Source: Epiperipatus broadwayi
Taxonomy: Eukaryota; Onychophora; Udeonychophora; Euonychophora; Peripatidae
Assembly (NCBI GenBank): GCA_028023455.1
Contig: JAQFVV010000256.1
Location: 1,402,516-1,466,515, forward strand
Length of the DNA: 64,000 bases
Direction of reading: 5' to 3'
A program made the position numbers and the translations under genes. Below are positions 23,380-34,628 of this stretch, in pieces. The notes under the pieces were generated by a model, which saw only the letters and a program-made list of their open reading frames with translations, was not told the origin of the DNA and ran no database searches. Position 1 is the stretch's first letter. The number at the start of each line of letters is the position of its first letter.

Positions 23380-26300
23380 CATCGCATTAGCCAGCGTGGT
23401 GAGTTTATTGGCTTTTTACCTCTGAGTTTAAGATCAAGGAACACCATGGTCTTTCTTCTCAGTGCCTGATAAGGCAGAATGAATGTTTGTGTAAATGATA
23501 AAGATTTTTCCCAATTATACAATTATGACAGACAAAAATAAAGCATGGCCGTTAATCCCAGGAGGCTGTAAAGTCACCAACCAAGGCAGCGGTTGGTGGC
23601 CGAAGGCGGAGGGTGCTAAGAATATCCTGGAGGCAGACCCAGGCTGCCATTTGATGACGACTTTTTATTTAGGTACTTACAACTGCAGATCACTTTCAAG
23701 TGAAGGAAGATTGCAAGAATTAGAAGAAGAACTCTCTTATATTAAATGGGATATTATTGGACTTTGTGAAGTTAGAAGAAAAGGTGAAGAGACAATTGAT
23801 TTAAAAAGTGGACATATGCTCTATTATAAAGGCACAAATATTGGAAATACAAGTGGAGTAGGATTCATTATAAATAAAAAGTGGAAGAACAATATTGTGG
23901 AGATTGATGGTGTATCAGACAGAGTGGCAAGATTAGTTATACAACTTAATAGCAGATATCAAATGCAGATAATTCAGGTTTATGCCCCAACAAGTTCTCA
24001 CAGTGATGAAGTAGTAGAAGATTTTTATATGGATGTACAAAAGGCTTTTGATCAGAGTAAACAACATTTTAAAATTGTTATGGGAGATTTTAATGCTAGA
24101 ATTGGTAAACAAATGAAAGATGAAAGTGTTGTAGGTAATTTTGGTTATGGTAATAGAAATGAGAGAGGACATAGACTTGTGGAGTTTGCAGAGAAGGAAA
24201 AACTTTATATTATGAATTCTTTTTTTGAGAAAAATGTTAGAAGGAAATGGACATGGAAGCATCCAAATGAAGGTACAGCAGAATTGGATTATATTTTGAC
24301 TAACAGGAAATACATATTTCAAGATTGTAATGTTCTTAATAAATTTAACACAGGAAGTGATCATCGATTAGTAAGGGGTAAGATACATGTTAATGTAAAA
24401 CTAGAGAGACAAAAATTATTAAGAAAAACTATATTTACAGTTGATATTCCTAATCTTCAGAAACATTCTAATGAATTTAAATTAGAACTTACAAATCGGT
24501 TTCAAGTATTAGTAGATTTTGAACATGATTCAGATTTGAATGAAATTAATATGAAAATAACTGATACACTTTTAAAAACTGCAACAAAGATAGCTGGTAG
24601 AAAAAAGCAGCAATTGACTAATAAAATTTCTACTGAGACTAGAGAACTTATGAAGAAAAGAAGGAATATGAAGATATGCAAGAATGATGCATTAAAAAGA
24701 ATTGAATATCTCGAATTTTGTAAAATGGTGCGGAAAAGAGTTGAAAATGATATAAGAAAGTATAACTGTGAACTAGCAAGAAAAGCTGTAGAAGAAAATA
24801 AAAGTCTTAAGAATGTAAAACAACATTTTGGTATTGGTAGGAAATTTATATCTGCAATAAGGAAAAAAGATGGAATTATTCCTAAAAAGAGGGATGACAT
24901 TATGAAATTGGTAGAAGATTTTTATCAAGAATTATATAGTAATAAAGAACAAGTACCTCCTATATCTATTACATCTTCCGAATTGCCCAGAATTTTAAAT
25001 GAAGAAGTGAGAAATGCAATTAAATGTATGAAAAAAGGAAAGGCTCCAGGTAATGATGGAATTATAATTGATATATTAAAAGAAGCAGGTGAAGAAACAG
25101 AAAAAATATTAGCAAAGTTATATACCAAATGTCTAAATGATAAAGATGTACCAGATGATTGGAAGAATGCAGTAATAATATTAATATTTAAAAAAGGTGA
25201 TAAAGAAGACATTAGAAATTACAGACCTATCAGCCTTTTATCAGTTTTATATAAAATTTTTACCAAGATAATTACAACTCGTCTACAGAGAACCTTGGAT
25301 TTTCACCAACCAAGAGAACAAGCTGGATTTAAAAGTGGTTTTAGTACAGTAGATCATATTCAAGTATTGAGAGAAGTTATAGAAAGGACAAATGAATATG
25401 AGTTGTCATTATATTTTGGATTTGTAGATTATGAAAAGGCAGTTGATTCTATAAACATTTCTTCAGTGATTAAAGCATTGGATCATCAAGGTATAGATCC
25501 AGGATATTGTCATATTTTAAAGAATATTTATAAAAATGCAACAGCAACAATTAGATTACATAATGATACTGGGAAAGTCAACATTGAGAAAGGTGTAAGA
25601 CAAGGTGACTCCATATCTCCAAAACTTTTACAGCAGTGCTGCAAGAAGTATTTTGTGGATTAAAATGGGAAACTAAAGGAGTGAAAGTAAATGGAGATTA
25701 TTTAAGTCATTTAGATTTCGCAGATGATGTAGTTGTTTTTGCAAATAATGCTTCCGAGCTGCAGGAAATGTTGCAGGAGTTATCAGATGAAAGTAGGAAA
25801 GTAGGACTAAAGATAAATGTTAAAAAGACTAAAGTAATGTTTAATCGATTTGCTCAAAATATGAAAATAAAGATTGATTATGATGAATTAGAAGAAGTTA
25901 AGAGTTACAAATACCTTGGTCAGATTATTAATACAGATGGAAACATAATAGAGGAAATTAATCATAGAATTAAACTTGGTTGGAGTGCTTTTGGTAGAAA
26001 TAACTTGATATTAAAAGGAAATATGCCTATGTGTTTGAAAAGAAAGGTTTTTAACAAATGTGTTTTACCAGTTCTTACTTATGGATCTGAGACTTGGACA
26101 CTTAATAGAAGATCAATACAGAGACTTCAGACCACTCAAAGAAGTATGGAGAGATGTATGTTGGGAGTAACAAGAAGAGATCGAAAACGCAATGTATGGG
26201 TAAGAGAACAAACAGGTGTTACTGACCTCATTGAAAAAATTAAAAGATTGAAGTGGAGTTGGGCTGGATATATTGCTAGAAGAGATGATAATAGATGGAC

Positions 26301-26490
26301 AATTGAAATTTTAAACTGGATTCCAAGAGATTGTAAAAGACCCAGAAGGAGATCACATGTAAGATGGATGGATGAAATAAGAAAATGTGTAGGGGTGATG
26401 TGGAGAAGAGAAGCTAAAGATCGGAGAAGATGGATTAAACTTGGAGAGACCTTCATCCTGCAGTGGATTGATAATGGTTGATAATGATGA
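23380..26490 (+). mobile_element. Nearly intact RTE-like LINE in calsequestrin intron
   Basis: The element begins with a GC-richer leader near 23380-23640 (an abrupt change from AT-rich intron), holds one long reading, and ends CTGCAGTGGATTGATAATGG plus TTGATAATGATGAA. This is a short-repeat tail typical of RTE-type LINEs, with no poly-A. It is in sense orientation within a 12.1-kb intron. Related pieces occur at 11931, 18443, possibly 32100, and 41885. Its coding part is open except for one break, making it by far the youngest LINE in the window. Confidence 0.85.
23495..26481 (+). pseudogene. RTE-like endonuclease-reverse transcriptase, one frameshift
   Basis: The first open part (23495-25663) has 722 residues. 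The APE-type endonuclease runs from about residue 59 to 300, with TYNCRSL, C-E-V-R (91-94), [15 protein letters not shown] (197-204), ELDYIL and SDHRLV (288-293). The reverse transcriptase starts near 500: GKAPGNDG (515-522), [15 protein letters not shown], then [10 protein letters not shown], where motif A keeps its Asp but has Val in place of the usual Phe. [10 protein letters not shown] follows. The second part (25636-26481) holds FADDVVVFA (motif C), KYLGQIIN and a basic C terminus (RRRSHVRWMDE). The frames meet at about 25625-25635, where one T appears lost from a T run. The start could be the Met 11 codons in. The family resembles the HmRTE / craniofacial-development-protein-2-like group. 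Confidence 0.85.
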
Positions 26491-26654
26491 ATCTTTTAGT
26501 ATTTGAAAATTATAAACTTGGTTTGATCAGAGTTCTGTGTCTTTTGGATGATACTTTGTATCATCCAAGACATCTTCCCCCCTCCCTGCATACTTTGGTG
26601 CTTTGCTCTGTCATTATTTAATAACATGCATATTTTAGAAGTTATAAACGTTTA

Positions 26655-26825
26655 GTATTTAGAATGTGCTCACCACCATTTTGAATTCTAAGGACCACCC
26701 AAAAATCTCTGCTGATACATCAAAATACCCCATGTAGATTACTTGATGTCATTTATCATTTGGATGTGTCAGCAATGTTTTTGGGTGGTTATTAAAATTC
26801 AAAATGGCCATGAGCACACTTTAAA
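26655..26825. repeat. Palindromic MITE-like element
   Basis: The left arm (AATGTGCTCACCACCATTTT, then GGACCACCCAAAAA) pairs with the right arm (TTTTTGGGTGGT, then a CAAAATGGCCATGAGCACAC-type stretch) over about 45 bases each. It has no coding capacity. Just upstream, at about 26545-26566, is a perfect small hairpin, GGATGATAC-TTT-GTATCATCC. Confidence 0.7.
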
Positions 26826-27249
26826 TCAGGACCCAATAATGTCTATGTTTATTTATGCTAGCCTTATAGAAAATTCTGGAATATAATTAAACTACTTAAA
26901 ATATTTGTTTTAAAGAAAAATATTTAATAAACATTACCTAACAACACTTAATGTATAATTACATTTTAAGATAAGAATAAGCTATACTTTAATAAGAATA
27001 TTAAATGTATAAATATTTTATATTTTAAGAATATTAAATCTATGGTTTTTAAAATGCTAATAATTACAGAATTAACTAAATTTATACTTTTAAAATAATT
27101 AAACTCGTTTTGTTTAAACTTTTCATCAAAGAATATAATATTATAACAGTTTTTATAACTAATAACTTAATAAATTAAATGATTTACTATGTTTAATGTG
27201 CCAGTAACTTATTTAAATAAAAAATATAATCCTTGTTTCTACTTCACCT

Positions 27250-27605
27250 TCCAGTGGTAAGTTTTAAATTGCACTTTACGCAAAAAAGTAAAGCTTAGTA
27301 TTATTACAAAAATAATTATATAGCATAGTGCTTTCGGAGAACTTAAGTCTCCATATTCATAGCCTATCTTGGGAGTGTCGTCTTACAATCTCCAGAAAAT
27401 AGTCTATATGAAAGAAAACTTTGAATAAATTTTGCATAAATTACTGCCAAGCTTTGTTTAAAATCTCAATGTAAGATGACACTCCCAAGATAGTCTATGA
27501 ATATTGAGACCTAAGTTCTCCAAAAATGCTAAGCCATATAATTCTTTTTCTAATAATACTAAGCTTCACTTTTTTGTGTAAAATGCAATTTAAAACTTAG
27601 AAAAT
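27250..27605. repeat. Palindromic MITE-like element, ~345 bp
   Basis: The arms start TAAGTTTTAAATTGCACTTT on the left and end TGCAATTTAAAACTTA on the right. Inner blocks GGAGAACTTAAGTCTC and ATCTTGGGAGTGTCGTCTTA also recur inverted on the right. Paired length is about 130 bp per arm. No ORF and no clear target duplication were found. Confidence 0.75.
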
Positions 27606-27667
27606 ATACATACAATTTTTTTAAAATATACCATCATAATATGTAAGCCTAAATTATGGGTACAGAA

Positions 27668-27769
<102 letters not shown>

Positions 27770-28180
27770 GTTAAAAGTGGATAGAAACTAATGACTACTT
27801 TCTGTGATTGTAGTGAAAGTTATCAAAATTGTCAACAAGGGTATATCTCTATAATACTGCAGATATATTACTCATAAGTGAGAATTAAAGTACATATTTA
27901 AAATAGGGATAATGTCTAGCTCAATAAATGATTATTAAAAGTTATTAATATATTTTTATATCAAAGTTGTAAGTGTAGAATTTTTGAAATTTGTTATTTA
28001 AACTATAGCTATTTGCTATCTACATTTATATTAAACAAATAATGAAGATATATGTATGAGATTGTATTTAGGCCAACTGATGAGTGCAAGTTCAGTGTGA
28101 AATGTACATCTTGGGGATCATTTTTCTTTTTCACATGACTTTGATCATATGTTTCAATAATATATCATGAACTAGAAGTT
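27770..28180. repeat. Copy of the 1130-2440 repeat family
   Basis: Blocks in the order of the inverted copies near 1960-2400 recur: GGTGTTAAAAGTGGATAGAAAC, TTGTGATTGTAGTGAAAGTTA-like sequence, GCCAACTGATGAGTGCA, and GTACATCTTGGGGATCA. The copy is diverged and abuts the (AT)n tract. Confidence 0.55.
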
Positions 28181-28559
28181 TGAATAATTGTGGTATGTGC
28201 AATAAATATTAGAATTGTGGATGTCAAACTAAAAAAAAATGCACAAAATTATTTTAAAATAGAGTTGTCATTTTCTTTCAACTTAAAGAGTGAACTTCAA
28301 TTGTATTATCAAGTGTTATTCTATAATTTATATTTATATACTATATAATATTAAATACTGTCTATAGAATATATATTAAAATTAATTAAGAAAAAAATCA
28401 TTTTTAACAATATTCTTTTAAAATAATGACAATAGATTTACAACAACAAAAAAATGTTCATTTTTGATTTATCATAAATGCCTAAACATATTTACTCATA
28501 AAAAATGATTTTAAAAATAGGTATTTATTCTACATGTATGTTTATATATAAAATGTGGT

Positions 28560-28800
28560 AATGATTTTTCTATTCATTTGTAATTGTAATTCAAATTTGC
28601 ATATGTTTGTTCATCTGTGTAATGAAGTGGTTATTTGTTCTTTATAATGTAAAACTGAATGCACTTTTGATGATGTTCATCGTGATTTGTGGTGAACTTC
28701 ACTGAAAGTGCACTCTAGGTTATAAAAAAGAAAGAAATCACATCAATATGCAAATGAGCAAACTTATGCAAATTTGAATAAAATAGAATAGGTGATTTTA
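28560..28800. repeat. Palindromic MITE-like element, ~240 bp
   Basis: The left block ATTCAAATTTGCATATGTTT recurs inverted at about 28757-28787 (CTTATGCAAATTTGAAT). Inner blocks TTCTTTATAATGTAAAACTG and GATGATGTTCATC pair with GGTGAACTTCACTGAAAGTG and TTATAAAAAAGAA. No coding capacity was seen. Confidence 0.65.
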
Positions 28801-29199
28801 TTATATATATATATATATTTTAAACTATTCATAGTGTATTAAAAAAATTCAAGTAGATAACTAAGAGATATCCTAATTATGTAAACATTTTAATAGTTAT
28901 TATATATAATAAAATAATCTTAAGATATCCCACTGCAAAGTAATAGTCTCTCCAACAGTTATTTACAAAAAAGCAGTGATGGTGAAAACAATATTCATGA
29001 AGTGTTCTAATTACCCAAAATTATGGGTTTATTGTTTTTCTATCCTTGTTTTATCCATTGGCTAAAAATAGTCACTGACTAATATGGGATGGTTAATTGA
29101 ATTAGCTAAAGACTAGTTATACATCTCATATAGATAACATGTACATGAAATGATTTACAACTTTGATTATAAATAGTAAATCTTTAAAAATATTTATAT

Positions 29200-30780
29200 T
29201 TAATATCAATAATATCAAATAATTTTCTCAATTTCTTACTTATATGCTTTGAAAAGCAATTATTTTCACCCTATTTTATAGCCACCTAGTGAAATCTTGA
29301 ACAACCAATGGATTCTAGATAGTATAATGCTATAAAATGTTCATCTACAGTTTCTGGCTTTGGTCTTAGTCACTGAAGACTAAGATTCAAAACTGAAACT
29401 AATAAAATTATCTATACTATTGGAGCTAATACTATGAAATTTAAAAAAACATATGGTTTTAAACCTAGACTAACTTGCTTGTATAGTTATATAAATTTGA
29501 TATTATGGCAGTTTCTATACTTATTAAAGACTTTTGTTTTATGGCAACTGTAAGTCGTTTATATCCATTGACCAGATATATTAATGCTAATGACACTATT
29601 ACACAATTTTCTCAGTTGCTTATTCACATGCTTTCAAAAACAGCTATATTCATCCTTACTGTGAGCATTAATAATACTAGGTTTTGAAGCTGGGCCCATC
29701 AATGTACCTGTGCATTTAACAGTCTTTTATTTTTTTATATCATTCAAGCCAATATATTAAAATTTAAAAAATTCAAAATTTTAAACTCTGTCTAACATCT
29801 GATATCAGGTCATTTTTCAAAAGTTTTAGAGATTCCAATTTTATGCCAGCTATATGATCTTTTTAACTATTAGCTAAAAGCATTAGTATATCAGGCCAAT
29901 TTGTAAATGTTTTAGAGAACTCAGTTGTATGATTATTTAGGGTGATTAATACTAACAACAATATCACCTAACTTTAATCTTTGCTTACTTTTAAGAGAAG
30001 TTATTTTCAATGTATTCTAGAGCAATCTATTATAAACTTGAGTAAATAATAGAAACCAGAGAATGTAAGCACTACATCATCTGATCTCCATTGATAGCTC
30101 AGACTTACAGAAAATGATTCTAAAGGAAAATGAAGATAACTACTCTTGGAAGCATGACAACAAGCAAATAAGAAAGTAATTGGATATTGTCATTGGTATT
30201 ATCATTCCTGATTAAAATTGAAAGCTTTAAAATATACAGAAACTAACTTGGTATCAGACTCTACATAAGAGAGATAGCCTGAAACTTTAAAAAAAATTGT
30301 AATGTTAAACTTGAATAATGTATAAGAGAAAGTGGCTACTAACTTTATTAAATTTGGCTATAAATATTAGTTGTCACTGATGAAGACAATAGGCCAGAAA
30401 TTAGTATGAGAATTAAGGATTATATAACATTATACTATCTAATATTTTTACTTAAGCTCATAATATATGGGTTTAAAGAAAACTGAAGATAACAATTCTT
30501 AAAAGCATATGAATAAGAAAATAAGAAAATCTTAAAATAGGATTGCCAAATGGCAGAAGAAATTTGCAGTTGTCATAAAACTGAGATTATATCTAACCTA
30601 TTGTTAAATCTATATAACTATGCAAATCAGTTAACCCAAGCATTAAACCTTAAGATTTTTTAAACTTTTGGATATTATCTTGACAAATAATAGTGTTTTA
30701 CTTACAACTTGAATTCCAGTCTTCACTGATGAAAAAAAATTTAGAAACTGATTTGGAGATAGGGATTTGGTGGCTGTTAA
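29200..30780. repeat. Diverged repeat copies in calsequestrin intron
   Basis: Similar blocks recur in the same order: TTTTCTCAATTTCTTACTTA then GAAAAGCAATTATTTTCA (29225), TTTTCTCAGTTGCTTATTCA (29610), and TTGCTTACTTTTAAGAG (29985). A CACTGA(T/A)GAAGAC block followed by a GCCAGAAA-type stretch appears near 29370, 30378 and 30725. The last motif also occurs in the centre of foldback copy A. This is probably an old array or nest of one repeat family. Confidence 0.4.
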
Positions 30781-30806
30781 ATTTTTTCCTCATGCTTGCA
30801 TTAGAT

Positions 30807-30994
30807 CAGTGGTTCTCAACCTTCCTAATGCTATGACCCTTTAATACAGTTCCTTATGTTGTGATGATCCCAACCTTTAATTTTGCTACTGCTGTAAATC
30901 AAAAATGTGTTTTCCAATAGTCTTAGATGATCCCTGTGAAAGGGTTGTTCTACCCTCAAAAGGATCGATCAGAGCCACAGGTTGACAAACACTG
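30807..30994 (+). mobile_element. Non-autonomous hAT element, SPIN-like
   Basis: The copy has 188 bp with terminal inverted repeats CAGTGGTTCTCAACCT / AGGTTGACAAACACTG (diverged at the right end). It is flanked by a perfect 8-bp target duplication, CATTAGAT, at 30799-30806 and 30995-31002, the size made by hAT transposases. Internal blocks ATGACCCTTTAATACAGTTCC and CTGTGAAAGGGTTGTTC closely resemble my memory of the SPIN / URR1-type hAT consensus known from tetrapods and a few invertebrates. The centre is deleted relative to that consensus, so no transposase is present. Confidence 0.85.
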
Positions 30995-32099
30995 CATTAG
31001 ATGGTTTTGAAATAGGCTAAAGATTACTGCTCTTGAGCAAAGTTCTGTAGAATAAATTTCAAAGTTTTTATTAGTTAGATTTTAAAAAATCACAATTATC
31101 CATTGTGAGCAGTTTTACTTGCTTTCAAATATTTTTTTGATTCCAATTCTTGCTGTGTCTCATACAGCATGCCAATATTTTTAGTATCACTCACAATATC
31201 AATGTCAACTATTGAAAGGCTATTTTATCATGAGTATTAGATTAAAGGAAAAGGCAACAAAGTTATTTATATTGACAAAACTTGTCTTGAATATTACATA
31301 CTGTTATTTAATGAATATTTTAAAAACTTTTTTTATGTAATGTTTGTACAGTAACTTGTAATTTAATTATTATTTTGAATTTAAATTATAGAGATAATTT
31401 ATGTCATAATAGTTGTGGGTAGCAATTAAATCAAAATTTGTAATGAATAAGATTTATTTATTTATTAAAGCAGAGTATATTGTATGAAGTAGTTGAAAAA
31501 TGATGAAGTTATGGATGTCAGGGACACAAAAGAACTGTTTTCCTGATAGCAATTATACTTTTCATGATCAAGCAAAAAAAAAACACCCTAATTTATAATT
31601 TAATTCCAAGACTTAATAATAATAAAATATTGAATGTATATAACTAATTATTTATTTATGTAGCACGGTATTTTATTTATAGTAGTCATAAGGGAATCAG
31701 CCTGATACATGCGCTGTGTGAATTTATAAAGCTGAGGAATATTCTCACTTTCTAAACACAAGATAGTCTTTGAAAAAATAAAAATAAATCTACCTTATCT
31801 TTTTTACCTAAACTGATATATTTATAGGCCAAAAAAAATTAAAGAATTTATTATTATATATGTAATAGGAAATAATGAATGTCTGAGAAACAAATTGTGC
31901 AAGTTGTGAGATGAGAAATAAAAAGACTGAGAATGTATCATTTTATTGCTAAATTAGATAGAGTAGATATTGGCTTGGATTATAATTCTCAGTAATAATT
32001 TACTGTGGCAAAGCAGAAAAATATTCCAAAGCATTACACAAATAATTTTTTTAATTAGAGAATGTAATAAAAAGAAATAGAAATTATGTATTTAAAAAA

Positions 32100-33700
32100 T
32101 TGAAATGAATACAAAAATAGTTGGATAATAATAGTAAGTGATTGTAATGCTGATAGATTAGGAGAAAAAGGATGCAATTGTAGAAGATTATGGGCTGTTC
32201 CTAAGAAATAAAAAAGATAAATGGTAATGACTGAAAAAAAAACTTGGTAAAAATCACAAAAGATTTTCATGGAAAGCACCAGGTGATAAAAATGATTAAG
32301 TTCGGGATAGATTTAACAATATTAAAAATACATCTCAGAGATTTGGAATACAATTAGTAGTAGAAAACGAAGGCTCTGAGTATATAGTATCAAAAGTTCT
32401 AAGATAATGAAAGTGAAAAATATTCAAGAAAAATTTAAACAAAAAGACAACATAGTTAATGAAAATAGTAAAGGGGAGAGGATTTTGGATTAATGATGAA
32501 TGATGGGTAACTAATAAAAAAAAAAAAACAATGGAAAAAATATAAATATTAAAGTAGGTAAAAGTATGTATAGGAAGTTTACTATGATTTGAGGCTAACA
32601 GATAATGACAGTTAAGAGCATTACCTTAAAATTCAATATTTGAGAATCTAAGGGTCCGGGTTCGATTACCATGCTGGTACTGTCACTGGTCAGGCCAGCA
32701 ACACCTGAAGAAGAGGGGAGAATAATACCTCTCAAAATGTTGTGCATATACTAACCTGATGCTATTACTAACAGTTGAATGTATTTGGAATATTTAAATA
32801 AAGTTAAATTTTTTTAAAGACATTCAATATTCATATAAGATTATGGGAATAGGCCAAACAATAAATACAACTAAAACACAACCATCGCAAACCTTCAGAA
32901 AAACAGAAAGGAAAATTATTTATTATATTTATCTTGAAACTGAATTCTATTCAGTGAAGTTAGAAATTTTTTTAAATATATTTTGAAGAAATATAAATTT
33001 AAAGCAAAAATTAATTTTAATAACAAAAAATATATAGAAAGAGACACAAGATAGAAATATTATCAATCTCCAGTTTTGCTGAATATTTATTTAAAAGAAT
33101 TATTAGTAGAACGATTTTTTTTATATAAAATGCAGACATTATCATAGGAAACTTTATTTTTCTGGTAATGTAGAGAATTTTCAGATAATAAAAATAAGCA
33201 CATAAAAATATTAAGTAGAGTCAGTAAACGTAATAGAAATTTTAAAATGAAGATAAAAATAAATCATTATATGTAATGGATGCTAAAAGATAAAGAGGAT
33301 TACTGAATAGAAAATTATAAAATAGATATTTAATGTTGTTTATTTGATGATAATAATAGTGATACAGACTTTTTAAAAAACAATATGAAATTATTTGCAG
33401 ACTATTACTGTTATAATAGCTTTCTTTGAACTGAAGCATGATTGATTAAATAATTGGAGAAGAAAAACAGAGGACCTTAACATGTAGATTTAGAGACATG
33501 AAAAGATTCTTGGAAAAACAGGATTAATAATATGCAAAATAGTAAATAAGTAATTTATGTGGCAAATTATTGAATGGAGGATGAATGTGAATTGAACATA
33601 TGTTTTGAAATTTATGAAGAATATTTTGAAAAGGTATATTAAGAGTAAGAAGAACAGATATAGGAGAAGAGAGAATGCAGATGATGATTTTAAAAAAAAG
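32100..33700 (+). mobile_element. Strongly decayed endonuclease-RT LINE, RTE-like
   Basis: In broken frames the stretch at 32125-32300 gives a D-x-N-A start (GTGATTGTAATGCTGATAGA), then G-E-K-G-x-N, L-W, and W-K-A-P-G-D-K near 32270-32295. These are characteristic of the second half of an APE-type LINE endonuclease. The rest is A-rich sequence with scattered similarity. A SINE is inserted near 32600-32818. The limits are approximate and the family (same as 23380 or a sister) is uncertain. Confidence 0.45.
32600..32818 (+). mobile_element. tRNA-type SINE
   Basis: A pol III B-box-like GGGTTCGATTACC lies at 32659-32671, and a conserved-looking body follows (GCAACACCTGAAGAAGAGGG, then TACCTCTCAAAATGTTGTGC). 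An A/T-rich tail ends with AATAAAG. Possible target duplications ATTCAATATT (32631-32640) and CATTCAATATTC (32821-32832) are only suggestive, because the tRNA head would start before the first one. Confidence 0.55.
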
Positions 33701-33771
33701 ACTAGTTATGAGTATTTAAAAAAGTATAACTGAAATACAGGCTTATTGTATATCTGTATCAATATATGTAA

Positions 33772-33833
33772 TATATAGGGTATATAAGCACAGACTCTCA
33801 AACGACCCACCACTCTCCACTCTATCTCATAAC

Positions 33834-33869
<36 letters not shown>

Positions 33870-33948
33870 TCAGGTGTTTCAGTGTTATGAGATAGAGTGG
33901 AGAGTGTTGGGTTGTGTGAGAGTCTGTGTTCACACCCTATATATTAAA
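33772..33948. repeat. Two inverted SINE copies flanking an (AT)n(GT)n loop
   Basis: The left arm (33772-33832, minus orientation) and the right arm (33883-33945, plus) share ATGAGATAGAGTGGAGAGTG and GAGAGTCTGTG. The arms differ at several sites. Between them lie TATATATATATG and a (TG)n run. The same unit occurs singly at 45700-45780. The B-box-like GTTCACACCC end suggests a tRNA-derived SINE, present as a head-to-head pair. Confidence 0.65.
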
Positions 33949-34486
33949 AAAGTATAATGGAGGATTACAATAGGCAACAAATTAATGTTGAGGACTTATC
34001 TTTTGGTATATAACTAAATCTTTGTCATAAAAGAGAAATCTCTTCAAACTCTTTGATCAAACCTTGTCTATATTTTAATTGGGATTTTCATTATCTTACA
34101 AAGTAATAGATATAAATATGAGAGAACACAAATAGATTATAAATGATTATAGAAACTGAAGTAGGATTTGAACAATTAAAAGCTCATTTATTAGTTAACA
34201 AAATCTCTGTCTATTGTCTTATTCATTTATTTCATTTTTAATCTTTTTTCTTTATACATAGACAGGAAAAACTTGTTGGAACAAACATTTTATCATAAAT
34301 AGAAAATAATATAACAAATAATAAGCAATATAACATTACTCATTGCTAAATCATGTGTGTGTACCCTTAACAATAGACCTAGAAAGAGACCATGTGTGAG
34401 ATGTATAAATGTGCTTGCTAGAATAATATGTAAAAAAATGAATTGCAAGCATTCGTTTTAAAAATATGTCTATTTTTACATTTTAG

Positions 34487-34628
34487 AACATTGGTGTTTG
34501 GTTTAATATGACTTTACTAAATACTACGGAAGACAAAGCAGCAGATACAGCTAATTTAAAACTTTTTCAGCAGTGGGTTGAAGAAATACTCGCTGGGAAT
34601 ATCACTTTAAATGCAGCAATGGAACAAG
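34487..34628 (+). CDS. Calsequestrin-like gene, penultimate exon
   Basis: The exon is 142 bases (47 codons plus one base) with acceptor ATTTTAG and donor CAAG|GTAAGG, after a 12,082-bp intron. It encodes NIGVWFNMTLLN, then LKLFQQWVEEILAGNITLN. In vertebrate calsequestrin the matching part is a V-W block, an acidic linker, and an E-L-x-x-W-x-x-x-V-L-x-G-x-I helix just before the Asp-rich tail. Here the helix W-V-E-E-I-L-A-G-N-I is clear. Three N-glycosylation sequons (N-M-T, N-T-T, N-I-T) fall in this exon, which is unusual for the family. Confidence 0.85.

Noticed and set aside
23933-25212. Minus-strand frames of 95-143 codons opposite the RTE ORF
   Set aside because: Antisense shadows of the LINE coding sequence, rich in Phe/Ile/Ser as expected.
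29200-30780. CRISPR-like or regularly spaced repeats
   Set aside because: Spacing is irregular, copies are diverged and the genome is eukaryotic.
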